A stretch of 64,000 nucleotides of DNA from JADJVL01 sp046331545 (GTDB taxonomy: Bacteria > Acidobacteriota > Holophagae > Holophagales > Holophagaceae): NCBI GenBank assembly GCA_046331545.1, contig JAXLQR010000002.1:1488001-1552000 (forward strand). Reading direction: 5' to 3'. The notes beneath the pieces were generated by a model, which was not told the origin of the DNA, did no database searches, and saw nothing but the letters and a program-made list of their open reading frames with translations. Both the position numbers and the translations under genes were made by a program. Shown piece by piece: positions 1-6,820 of the stretch (its first letter is position 1; every line of letters starts with the position of its first letter).

Positions 1-97
1 ATTTCTCACAGATGAGCGCCCAGTGCTCAGTCCGGTGTTCGCACCTCGGGCATGTTTTCCAGCCCTCTTCTGGTGTGTCGGAAGGGTCGGTATTCAT
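1..97 (-). CDS. Zinc-ribbon small membrane protein, copy A (partial)
   Basis: Cut by the window edge; only the first 32 codons are visible. The N-terminus (MNTDPSDTPEEGWKTCPRC) carries a CPRC knuckle at residues 16-19 and the first cysteine of a second pair at residue 30, so it begins as a short zinc ribbon. It is almost the same as the N-termini of the genes at 169-483 and 601-936, where the ribbon is followed by two hydrophobic segments, so the missing part is probably membrane-embedded. The ATG overlaps the stop codon of a 20-codon leader frame at 94-156. Function unknown. Confidence 0.7.
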   Translation of the reverse strand, partial: MNTDPSDTPEEGWKTCPRCEHRTEHWALICEK

Positions 98-156
98 CGA
101 ATGTCCGGGACCAAGACCCCCATGAATTCGGGGTGGTAGAGGGTGAGGGCGCTCAT
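94..156 (-). other. Possible leader ORF before zinc-ribbon copy A
   Basis: Twenty codons beginning MSALTLYHPEF and ending in a TGA that overlaps the ATG of copy A (ATGA). The same-length frame precedes copy B (480-542), and a 19-codon version precedes copy C (936-995). No Shine-Dalgarno is evident 5' of the ATG. It may be a translated leader or simply conserved 5' DNA carried along in the duplication. Confidence 0.3.
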
Positions 157-168
157 GGAAGGAGAAGG

Positions 169-483
169 TTATCGCCTGCGGTTGAGGACGAAGTGAATGA
201 TGAACATGCCAACGATGAGGGGTACTCCAACCCCCAAAAGGATGTCCGTAGAAAAGAATCCGACCTGGAGCAACGAGGCGCATAACGCCGGGAACAGCAA
301 GAGGCTGAAGCCACACCCCAAAGCCGCGAAGGCTGTTGTGGGCCCTGTCGAGAACATTCCCTTCCCAGGAGCCCAATCGTATTCACATTTCTCGCAGATC
401 ATCGCCCAGTGCTCGGTCCGGTGTCCGCACCTCGGGCATGTTTTCCAGCCCTCTTCTGGGGTGACGGAAGGGTCTGGATTCAT
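169..483 (-). CDS. Zinc-ribbon small membrane protein, copy B
   Basis: 104 residues. A zinc ribbon with CPRC at 16-19 and CEKC at 30-33 occupies the first 35 residues, and two hydrophobic segments follow (about 50-75 and 80-100), ending in NRRR. The first 36 residues are nearly identical to copies A and C, whereas the membrane part has diverged strongly; copy C keeps the H-F-x-x-N-R ending. The layout suggests a cytoplasmic metal-binding head on a two-pass inner-membrane anchor. Base composition is visibly lower in GC than the core genes further right. No function can be assigned; zinc-ribbon headed membrane proteins are a loose, largely uncharacterised group. Confidence 0.75.
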   Translation of the reverse strand: MNPDPSVTPEEGWKTCPRCGHRTEHWAMICEKCEYDWAPGKGMFSTGPTTAFAALGCGFSLLLFPALCASLLQVGFFSTDILLGVGVPLIVGMFIIHFVLNRRR

Positions 484-542
484 CGAATGTTCGGGATCAA
501 GGCCCAGGGTGATTTGGTGTGGTGAGAGGTGAGGGCGCCCAT
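480..542 (-). other. Possible leader ORF before zinc-ribbon copy B
   Basis: Twenty codons (MGALTSHHTKSPWAL...) whose TGA overlaps the ATG of copy B as ATGA. The DNA is almost identical to the leader of copy C and shares its length with that of copy A. Coding status is unproven. Confidence 0.3.
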
Positions 543-600
543 GGAGGTCCGATAGATCCAGGTAGTCAGCGGATGCGTGAGAGGAAGGGTCCTGAGTGCT

Positions 601-936
601 CTAGGAGTTTCGGTTCATTGCGAAGTGTGCAGCGAAACAACCAAGACTGAGGAGTACAAACCCGATTGGGACGACCAGGACCACGAAACAGGTCCCATGG
701 AATCCGAGAAACACAGACAACAGATACTCAACGGCAAACGCGATGAGGACGAGCAGACCGAAGAGCCAACCAAGAAATCCAAAGATCTGAGGAGGCCCGG
801 AAGTGGTGAGTGCGCTTCTTGACGACCACTCGTACTCACACTTCTCGCAGATCATCGCCCAGTGCTCAGTCCGGTGTCCGCACCTCGGGCATGTTTTCCA
901 GCCCTCTTCGGGTGTGACGGAAGGGTCTGGATTCAT
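601..936 (-). CDS. Zinc-ribbon small membrane protein, copy C
   Basis: 111 residues from the ATG at 936, the position equivalent to the other copies; a TTG one codon upstream is ignored. CPRC at 16-19 and CEKC at 30-33 form the zinc ribbon. Two long hydrophobic stretches (about 50-72 and 78-103) form the membrane part, ending HFAMNRNS. The 5' leader and N-terminal third match copy B almost base for base over about 160 bp, while the rest does not, so the array arose by duplication and then divergence or replacement of the membrane half. Function unknown. Confidence 0.75.
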   Translation of the reverse strand: MNPDPSVTPEEGWKTCPRCGHRTEHWAMICEKCEYEWSSRSALTTSGPPQIFGFLGWLFGLLVLIAFAVEYLLSVFLGFHGTCFVVLVVPIGFVLLSLGCFAAHFAMNRNS

Positions 937-995
937 CAAATTTCCGGGATCAAGGCCCAGGGTGATTTGGTGTGGTGAGAGGTGAGGGCGCCCAT
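936..995 (-). other. Possible leader ORF before zinc-ribbon copy C
   Basis: Nineteen codons, near-identical in DNA to the copy B leader but ending one codon earlier, in a TGA that shares its last base with the ATG of copy C (TGATG). Unproven as a coding region. Confidence 0.25.
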
Positions 996-1026
996 GGGAT
1001 GCCTCTACACAGACGCAGGAGAAGTG

Positions 1027-1260
1027 TTAATTCAACAACATGTTGGCCAGGGAGATCGTGAAAAGAAAAACGCCAACCGCCAGCAAGGGGACGAAATACA
1101 TCAGCAGGAAGAGCCAGAACTGGAACGGTTCGGTCTTTCTATAGACAGGAGTCCCATGCAAGTTGAGAACACCGGATCGAACGAGGTGACGCAGGGCGAC
1201 GGGCCCTATGGTGAGGATCAGGAAGCCGATAATTAGGAAACCCAAGCCCTCAGCTTTCAT
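1027..1260 (-). CDS. Small membrane protein of unknown function
   Basis: 77 residues with two membrane segments: about residues 6-24 (GFLIIGFLILTIGPVAL) and 47-72 (FWLFLLMYFVPLLAVGVFLF). A short polar stretch of about 20 residues lies between them. There is no zinc ribbon, so it is not a full member of the adjacent array, although it lies on the same strand just upstream of copy C and could be co-transcribed. It starts 34 bp after the deoxyhypusine-synthase-like gene ends. No family recognised. Confidence 0.6.
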   Translation of the reverse strand: MKAEGLGFLIIGFLILTIGPVALRHLVRSGVLNLHGTPVYRKTEPFQFWLFLLMYFVPLLAVGVFLFTISLANMLLN

Positions 1261-1294
1261 CGGTCAGATCAGCACGATCGGTTCATGGAACGCA

Positions 1295-2512
1295 TCATCC
1301 CTTCGGCGTCCCGCAGGGCCACGTACCCTTCCCTTCCCCCTTCTCCGGCATCCCCACCGTCACGCCGCGCTTGGCGACGTCGCGGGCCGTAGTCGGCGCG
1401 CCGCTGAGGCGTCCGCGGGTCGCGTACTGATCCTTGAGCTGCTGCATGAGCGCTTCCCGCTTCTCGGCGAGGCGCTTCAGGGGCCGGGGCTCCATGCGCT
1501 CGAGGACGTAGGCGGTGAGCAGGGGCAACGCGATGGTGGAATCGGCGTAGCAGACCACCGCATCCGGCAGCTGGTCGGGGTCGATCTTGCCCCAGGACAC
1601 GGCCTCGCCGGGGGTGGCGCCGCTGAGGCCGCCGGTGTCGGGTCGCGCATCCGTCACTTGCAGGAAGTAGTCGTGGCCGCGCTCGTCGATGCCGAGGACT
1701 TCCTGGATCTGGGGCTCGGTCTGGAGGATGAAGTTCTTCGGGCTGCCGCCGCCGAGGATCCACACCGCGCTCTTGCCGCCCTTGAGCTTGGCGTCGAGGA
1801 CGATGGAGGCCGTCTCGTTCACGTCGGCGTTCACGTCGTAGACCAGCTTGTTCCCTTCCAACGCCACCGCCGCCACGTTCATGCCGATGCTGCTGTCGCC
1901 GGGGCTCGAGGTGTAGATGGGCACGCCGCACTGGTAGGCCGCCGAGAGCACCGACACCGTGCCGAGGCCGAGCGCCTGCTCCCGCTCGAAGAGGGCCTTG
2001 CCCACCATGTAGTGGAACTCCGCCGTGCTCATGGGCCGCTGGAAGTCCGGCGCCTTGATCAGCTCGCGGTAGAAGGCGTCCGTGTCCAGCAGCACCGTGT
2101 AGTCGAAGAGGATGTCGTAGATGCGCACCACGCCCTCGTCCCGCAGCACCACGTCGGACGTGAAGGGATTGCCCCGGTGCAGCGCCAGGTCCAGGGCGAA
2201 GTGGGTGTCGTGGTAGAGGTTCGCCCCCGTGCTGATCATCCAGTCGATGACCCCCGCCTGGATCAGCGGGATCAGGCAGCTGCGCCCCAGCCCCGCCGGC
2301 GTCAGCGCCCCCGTGAGTGTCACGCCCAGCGTCACCTCCGGCTTGAGGACCTTCTTCGCCAGCAGCCGCCCGGCCTCGGCCAGCCGCCCGCCGTTGTAGG
2401 CCAGGAAGGCCTCGTCGATCAGGTCCGCCGCCGAGATCCCCCTGCGGATGCCGCCGGGCGCGATGCGCTCGCCGTTCAGGAACGCGCTGGGCTCATGGGA
2501 TTCGTCGTGCAT
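1295..2512 (-). CDS. Deoxyhypusine-synthase-like protein
   Basis: 405 residues, somewhat longer than the usual 330-370 of the family. Family features: an SxGANLYHD-like segment (residues 94-102), PIYTSSPGDSSIG (198-210) and GGGSPKNFI (254-262), in which Lys259 occupies the place of the catalytic lysine that carries the aminobutyl group in eukaryotic enzymes. In eukaryotes and archaea the enzyme modifies eIF5A with spermidine. Bacteria lack eIF5A, and the EF-P in this window has Asn34 rather than Lys at its tip, so a polyamine-to-amine transfer on another acceptor (for example homospermidine-type synthesis) is more likely; that is inference. The last 40 residues are low-complexity and Gly/Lys-rich. 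Confidence 0.85.
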   Translation of the reverse strand: MHDESHEPSAFLNGERIAPGGIRRGISAADLIDEAFLAYNGGRLAEAGRLLAKKVLKPEVTLGVTLTGALTPAGLGRSCLIPLIQAGVIDWMISTGANLYHDTHFALDLALHRGNPFTSDVVLRDEGVVRIYDILFDYTVLLDTDAFYRELIKAPDFQRPMSTAEFHYMVGKALFEREQALGLGTVSVLSAAYQCGVPIYTSSPGDSSIGMNVAAVALEGNKLVYDVNADVNETASIVLDAKLKGGKSAVWILGGGSPKNFILQTEPQIQEVLGIDERGHDYFLQVTDARPDTGGLSGATPGEAVSWGKIDPDQLPDAVVCYADSTIALPLLTAYVLERMEPRPLKRLAEKREALMQQLKDQYATRGRLSGAPTTARDVAKRGVTVGMPEKGEGKGTWPCGTPKG

Positions 2513-2572
2513 GGGAGGCTCCGGAACGGACCATCCTATCGTCCAGTGCCCTCGAATCGATGCCCGGACAGT

Positions 2573-2599
2573 GAAACGCCCCCGAGGCAGGGGCGTTTC
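2573..2599 (-). terminator. Rho-independent-type hairpin
   Basis: Perfect 10-bp stem GAAACGCCCC / GGGGCGTTTC with a 7-nt loop, about 160 bp after the stop of the gene at 2763-3851 and 60 bp before the deoxyhypusine-synthase-like start. There is no clean T-tract, so efficiency is uncertain. The rest of 2513-2762 shows no convincing gene. Confidence 0.5.
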
Positions 2600-2762
2600 G
2601 TGAGGGAAGTTGGGAGGGGAACGTTGGTGGGGTTGGTAAGCGGGAGTTCCACGAAGGGAACTGGTTGCAATTGATGGGACTGAGAGTGGCGGGAAGCCCC
2701 GAAGGGCACCTCAGGGACCAGTCTACGCCCCTGGGGAGGCGCAGCCAAGAAGGCGAGGACCC

Positions 2763-3851
2763 TTAATCCTTCACAACCCGGTCGTCCGCGGTGATCCGGA
2801 AGGCGAAGGCCCGGATTTCATCGGCGGTCTTGAAGGCGTCCGGCATTCCAGGCGGGGTGATCTCCTCCGTCAGGGTTCCCGTCGTCGGATCAAGGGCCCA
2901 CCACTTGCATCCCGGGTAGGCCTTCACCGAGGCCGACTGGGAATCCGCCAAGGCCTTGTTCCTCTCCGGTGTGGGCACGAATTTCGGATCCCTGATGGGC
3001 TCGATCCCCTTGTCGAAGGTTCTGGCTTTCAGGACCGCCTCCTCCGTCCGGCTGGCGATCAGGAAACTACCGTCCGGCCGAGGCTGGATTCCCAGAATGG
3101 CGTTCTCGATCTGCACCTTGGACAGTGGGTTTGGTGCGCCCTCCTCCACGCTCGGGAAGAGTCGCGTCCTTCGCAGCTTGGGCACATCACCCGAATCATC
3201 GAGGATCCAGAGGTCCCCGGAGTGAGGAAGGGGCAGCAGCAACCCTTTGCTTGAACGAACAGGGATCAGCCCCATCAAGGCAGACATGAACCGGTAGGAT
3301 GGACGGATCCTCCACACCCCGTCGGATTCCTTGGCCGCGAGAGACTGCTTAAGTCCCATGTCGAGCAGACGGAAGATACGGACCCTGCCCTGATCGTCCT
3401 TCCTGCCGAGCGCCAATTTTGATGTCGTATCGCCTTCCCGGAAGAACGTGAAGGCGACGAGAAGATACCAACCCCCGTCAAGGGGGCGGAGATCTCCGAT
3501 CGCTTCTCCGGGAGCTTCCTCAACGTAGTAGGCCTCCGGGTTCCAGTGCTGGCCATCGGCGCTGTCAAACAACGTGAAGCGCCGCATCCTGCGCCCCAGA
3601 GGCTCCAGGTGGAGCGCCCAGAAGCGTTCGTTGAACACTTCAAGCTCGTCATCCGGATCGCACTGGGGAGGGCGCTTCACCCTTCGGACAGGCGCTTTCG
3701 GGCCTCGGTGGATTTCGAGTTCACCTGTACTCCGGTCCTGGAGGATGTAGCTGTCACGGATCCAGAAATGGGACCGCTGATCTTTCGGAAAGATTTGTGC
3801 GCGGAGTGAAAGCGCGCCGAGAGCCAAGATCAACAGGGGAAGCCGGTACAT
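2763..3851 (-). CDS. Secreted protein of unknown function
   Basis: 362 residues. Residues 1-18 (MYRLPLLILALGALSLRA) are a clear signal peptide with an A-Q junction, so the protein should be exported. The mature part contains repeated W/G-rich strands and phrases such as LFDSADGQHW, which resemble blades of a beta-propeller, but I cannot name a family. Its ATG lies 6 bp after the stop of the cysteine-rich gene at 3858-4079, so the two are probably one transcript. GC is lower than in the surrounding core genes. Confidence 0.65.
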   Translation of the reverse strand: MYRLPLLILALGALSLRAQIFPKDQRSHFWIRDSYILQDRSTGELEIHRGPKAPVRRVKRPPQCDPDDELEVFNERFWALHLEPLGRRMRRFTLFDSADGQHWNPEAYYVEEAPGEAIGDLRPLDGGWYLLVAFTFFREGDTTSKLALGRKDDQGRVRIFRLLDMGLKQSLAAKESDGVWRIRPSYRFMSALMGLIPVRSSKGLLLPLPHSGDLWILDDSGDVPKLRRTRLFPSVEEGAPNPLSKVQIENAILGIQPRPDGSFLIASRTEEAVLKARTFDKGIEPIRDPKFVPTPERNKALADSQSASVKAYPGCKWWALDPTTGTLTEEITPPGMPDAFKTADEIRAFAFRITADDRVVKD

Positions 3852-3857
3852 TGGGAA

Positions 3858-4079
3858 TCAAGGTTCCTGGTGCCGGGCACGCTTGCACATCAAAGCCGCC
3901 TGGTTCGAAGGAATCTGCTGGCAGCTCCAGGTCCCACCGCCAATATCGACACAGTAGGTGCACGAAGTCCCGACGCAATTCACCGACCGGCCGTCATCCC
4001 AGCAACCGCCGGCCCAAAGCGTACCGGCCACTGTTGAAGCGACGAGCACAGCGAGCCCCAGGAACAGGTTCCTTCTCAT
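3858..4079 (-). CDS. Small cysteine-rich secreted protein
   Basis: 73 residues. A signal peptide spans residues 1-23 (MRRNLFLGLAVLVAS...AGG), and six cysteines (26, 35, 40, 43, 53, 65) lie in a short mature part of about 50 residues, which suggests three disulfides or a metal site. The start is supported by GGAGGT six bases upstream of the ATG. It precedes the secreted protein at 2763-3851 by 6 bp. No family recognised. Confidence 0.6.
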   Translation of the reverse strand: MRRNLFLGLAVLVASTVAGTLWAGGCWDDGRSVNCVGTSCTYCVDIGGGTWSCQQIPSNQAALMCKRARHQEP

Positions 4080-4138
4080 GGTGACCTCCAAGGTTGGTGA
4101 ATTGACACCAAGGTAGGCAGCCGTTTTTTTTTCAAGAG

Positions 4139-4816
4139 CTACTTCGGCAGCTCGAAGGCCTGCGGGTCCGCCGTTCCCGGGCTCCAGGCCGAGAACCGGA
4201 TCTCGGCGCTGCCGCCGCTGGGCTCGAAGACCGTCATGGCGCTCAGGACCTTCTTCCCCGCCGCCGTGCCCACGGGCCCGAACTTCACCGTCCGCGCGGC
4301 CTTGCCGCTGGCCAAGAAGAAGTCCACCTGCAGGGGCCGGCCGTCGGCCTTCGCGACCGCGAGGCGCGCCGTGCGGTGGGTGAGGGACTTCCGCTTCGCC
4401 TCCAGGTCCAGGAGCCACACGGCCTGGCCATCCAGGCTCCCGGTGCCCAGGGTCTTCACTCCGTAGTCCTCGGCGAAGCGGGTGCGGGCGATGTCGCCCC
4501 CCGCCGCCGGCCCCAGCAGACGCTGGGCCGGGCTCACCGCCACGGGCTTCTTCGCGTTGGGCAGGATCAGCCACATCTGGTCGCCGAGCACCAGCACGCT
4601 GCGGCCCTTCTCCTTCTCCGACACGCCATCCACCCGCGCGTCCCCGTTCTCCCGGGCCCGCACCCGCCACGCCTGGCTGCGCTTCCCGTCGGCCAGCTCC
4701 ACCTGCACGGAAAAGGCCGGCCAGGGGTGGCGCAGCTTGTCCACGCCCGCCAGGATCTGCTCCCCGGACTGGGCCACGAGAGGAAGCGCGACCAGGACGG
4801 CCAGGGCCCTAGGCAC
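4139..4816 (-). CDS. LolA-like outer-membrane lipoprotein-sorting family protein
   Basis: 225 residues from a GTG that overlaps the end of the upstream cupin gene by 8 bp. An N-terminal signal peptide (about 1-16, ALAVLVALPLVAQS) is followed by the long strand-rich half-barrel pattern of the LolA/LolB-like superfamily, including G-D-Q-M-W-L-I-L-P-N around residue 80 and an L-D-L-E-A-K segment near 140. Such periplasmic proteins bind lipids or lipoproteins; the exact cargo is not predictable. It is the last gene of the manC-containing run. Confidence 0.65.
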   Translation of the reverse strand: MPRALAVLVALPLVAQSGEQILAGVDKLRHPWPAFSVQVELADGKRSQAWRVRARENGDARVDGVSEKEKGRSVLVLGDQMWLILPNAKKPVAVSPAQRLLGPAAGGDIARTRFAEDYGVKTLGTGSLDGQAVWLLDLEAKRKSLTHRTARLAVAKADGRPLQVDFFLASGKAARTVKFGPVGTAAGKKVLSAMTVFEPSGGSAEIRFSAWSPGTADPQAFELPK

Positions 4817-5168
4817 GGCCGTAGTCGTCCTGCAGGCGCTCGATGTCGGCCTCGTCGAAGGTCCCGAAGCTCACCTCCAACACCCGCACCGCGTGGCCGT
4901 TGGCCGCGTCGCAGCGCAGGCGGTGGCTGCAGCCCTTGGGCAGCCAGACCTCCTCCATCACCGCCGGCCGGAGTTCCTTCCCGTCCAGGTCCACCACCAC
5001 GCCCTCGTCCAGGGCCACCCACAGCTCGTTCCGGTGGGCGTGGCGCTGCAGGCTGAGGCGCTGGCCCGGCGCGCAGGCCAGGATCTTCACCGTGCACGTC
5101 TCGTTGAAGGCGTACTGGTTGAAGAAGCCCCACGGCTTGTCCACGTGAAGGGTGGCCGGCTGTTCCAT
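4809..5168 (-). CDS. Phosphomannose-isomerase type II-like cupin
   Basis: 119 residues forming one cupin barrel, with KPWGFFNQYAFNE at the start, then QRHAHRNELWVAL (His/Glu metal ligands) and LPKGCSHRL. This matches the C-terminal isomerase module that in many bacteria is fused to mannose-1-phosphate guanylyltransferase. Here it stands alone, two genes downstream of manC, so the bifunctional enzyme is split. Expected reaction: fructose-6-phosphate to mannose-6-phosphate, feeding GDP-mannose synthesis. Related cupins with other roles exist, so activity is inferred from family and context. Confidence 0.75.
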   Translation of the reverse strand: MEQPATLHVDKPWGFFNQYAFNETCTVKILACAPGQRLSLQRHAHRNELWVALDEGVVVDLDGKELRPAVMEEVWLPKGCSHRLRCDAANGHAVRVLEVSFGTFDEADIERLQDDYGRA

Positions 5169-5197
5169 GACCCCCGAGCCTAGCGCAGTCGCCGCCC

Positions 5198-5731
5198 TCA
5201 GACCACGTGGGCGCGGTAGGCCTCGCCCAGGATCTCCAGCAGCGCCGCCCGGGGCTCCAGCAGCGCCTCGTGGGCCGCCCCCAGCTCCGGGTCCGTGATG
5301 GCGTCCTTGCGGTTCCAGGCATCGCGGTAGAAGGCGTCCACCCCGTCACGGTAGGCGCTCAGCGTGTTCGCCGCGTCCGGCTCCCCCAGCAGGATGAGCC
5401 GTGTGTGGGCCGAGCCCAGGCCCACCAGGGCGCCCTCCAGGGCCCGCTTCGCCTGATTCAGGGGCCCTTCGACCTGCCGTGCGGCCTCGCCGTCCCGGTT
5501 CACGGTCCAGTCCCCCAGGGCGTCCACGAAGGCGGCCGTGGCGTGCTGGGCGGCCTCCACCGCCGCGACGACCTTCTCGAAGTCCGCCGTGCGCTGGGCC
5601 CTGCGGTCCCGGTCGTCCTGGGCCTGCAGCGTGCTCTTCGTGACCTTCCAGGTGAAGACCCCGCTGATGAGGGCCCCCAGGCCGATCTTCACCGCCGAGT
5701 CGAGGATCTCCACGAGGCTCGCGGCGCTCAC
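5198..5731 (-). CDS. Single-pass membrane protein of unknown function
   Basis: 177 residues starting at a GTG whose last two bases are shared with the manC stop (GTGA), implying translational coupling. One hydrophobic segment lies near the N-terminus (about 10-27), followed by a charged, helix-rich, probably coiled-coil cytoplasmic region with many Ala, Glu and Arg. No domain recognised. It is inserted between the two halves of the GDP-mannose pathway, which may only reflect operon packing. Confidence 0.6.
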   Translation of the reverse strand: MSAASLVEILDSAVKIGLGALISGVFTWKVTKSTLQAQDDRDRRAQRTADFEKVVAAVEAAQHATAAFVDALGDWTVNRDGEAARQVEGPLNQAKRALEGALVGLGSAHTRLILLGEPDAANTLSAYRDGVDAFYRDAWNRKDAITDPELGAAHEALLEPRAALLEILGEAYRAHVV

Positions 5732-6774
5732 AGCAGCTCCGCCCGGCCCTCGGCCCGGAGGCGCTCGACGATCGCCTTCACCCCCTGGGCCCGGTCCTTG
5801 TGCGTCACCAGCAGCGCGTCGTCGGCGTCCACGATGATGAGCCCCTCCACGCCGGCGGTGGCCACCAGGCGCGTCCCGCCGAAGACGGCGGTGTCCTTCG
5901 TGTCCACCAGCAGGACGTCGCCCCGGGCGATGTTGCCCTCCGGGTCCTTCGACTGGAAGGCCAGGGCCGCGGGCCACGAGCCCACGTCGGACCAGCGGAA
6001 CCGCGCCGGCACCACCGCCACGTTCGTCGCCTTCTCCATCAGCGCGATGTCGATGGGCTCCCGGGGCAGCTGCGCGTAGGCCGAGGCCAGGGTGAGGGCC
6101 TCGCCGTTCCAGGCGTCCAGGGGCGCCAGCAGGCCCGGGGCGTGCCGGAGCAGCGCCGCGCGGAAGTCCTTCAGCGTCCAGACGAACATGCCGGCGTTCC
6201 AGGTGTGGCGGCCGCTGTTCAGGTAGGCCATCGCCACGTCCAGGGGCGGCTTCTCCCGGAAGGCGGTCACCTTCCGGATGGCGCCGTCCCCCTCGGACTC
6301 GATGTAGCCGTAGCCGGTCTCGGGGCTCGTGGGCGGGATGCCGAAGACCACCAGGTCGCCGCTGGCCTCGGCGTGGCCCATCGCCCGGTCCAGGTCGTCC
6401 AGGTAGGCCTCCTTCCCGCCGATCCAGTGGTCCGCGCTGAGCACCGCCATGACGCCGTTCCCGAAGCGGCGCTCCAGCGCCACCAGGCACAGGGCCAGGC
6501 AGGGCGCGGTGTTGCGGCCCTCGGGCTCCAGCAGCACGTTCTCGGGCGGCAGCTCGGGGAGCTGGCGCCGCGCCTCGTCCGCGAGGTCCTCGGTGGTGAG
6601 CACGAAGACGTGCTCGAGGCCGAAGCGCTCCTCCAGGCGACGCACCGTCTCCACCAGGAGGGTCTCCGGCCCGGTGATGGGCAGGAACTGCTTGGGCAGG
6701 GCGGCGCGGGAGCGGGGCCAGAAGCGGGTTCCGCTCCCGCCGGCCATCACCACCGCGAGCTTGGGCAGGGTCAT
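5728..6774 (-). CDS. manC: Mannose-1-phosphate guanylyltransferase
   Basis: 348 residues. The nucleotidyltransferase signature GGSGTRFWPRSR...PKQFLP sits at the N-terminus, then SADHWI, GIPPTSPETGYGYIE and FREKP, all typical of ManC. It makes GDP-mannose from mannose-1-phosphate and GTP, for polysaccharide and glycoconjugate synthesis in the cytoplasm. The usual C-terminal isomerase cupin is missing and is encoded separately at 4809-5168. Start chosen at the ATG (MTLPKLAVVMAGG) preceded by GGGAGG. It follows the large exoprotein gene by 46 bp. Confidence 0.93.
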   Translation of the reverse strand: MTLPKLAVVMAGGSGTRFWPRSRAALPKQFLPITGPETLLVETVRRLEERFGLEHVFVLTTEDLADEARRQLPELPPENVLLEPEGRNTAPCLALCLVALERRFGNGVMAVLSADHWIGGKEAYLDDLDRAMGHAEASGDLVVFGIPPTSPETGYGYIESEGDGAIRKVTAFREKPPLDVAMAYLNSGRHTWNAGMFVWTLKDFRAALLRHAPGLLAPLDAWNGEALTLASAYAQLPREPIDIALMEKATNVAVVPARFRWSDVGSWPAALAFQSKDPEGNIARGDVLLVDTKDTAVFGGTRLVATAGVEGLIIVDADDALLVTHKDRAQGVKAIVERLRAEGRAELL

Positions 6775-6820
6775 CGTCGGGCCTCCCTCCCGATGATGCC
6801 AGCGGCGGCGGGGCCGCGGC

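Noticed and set aside
2536..2748. 70-codon frame between the DHS-like gene and the secreted gene
   Set aside because: No ribosome site, crosses the terminator hairpin, and has no recognisable features.
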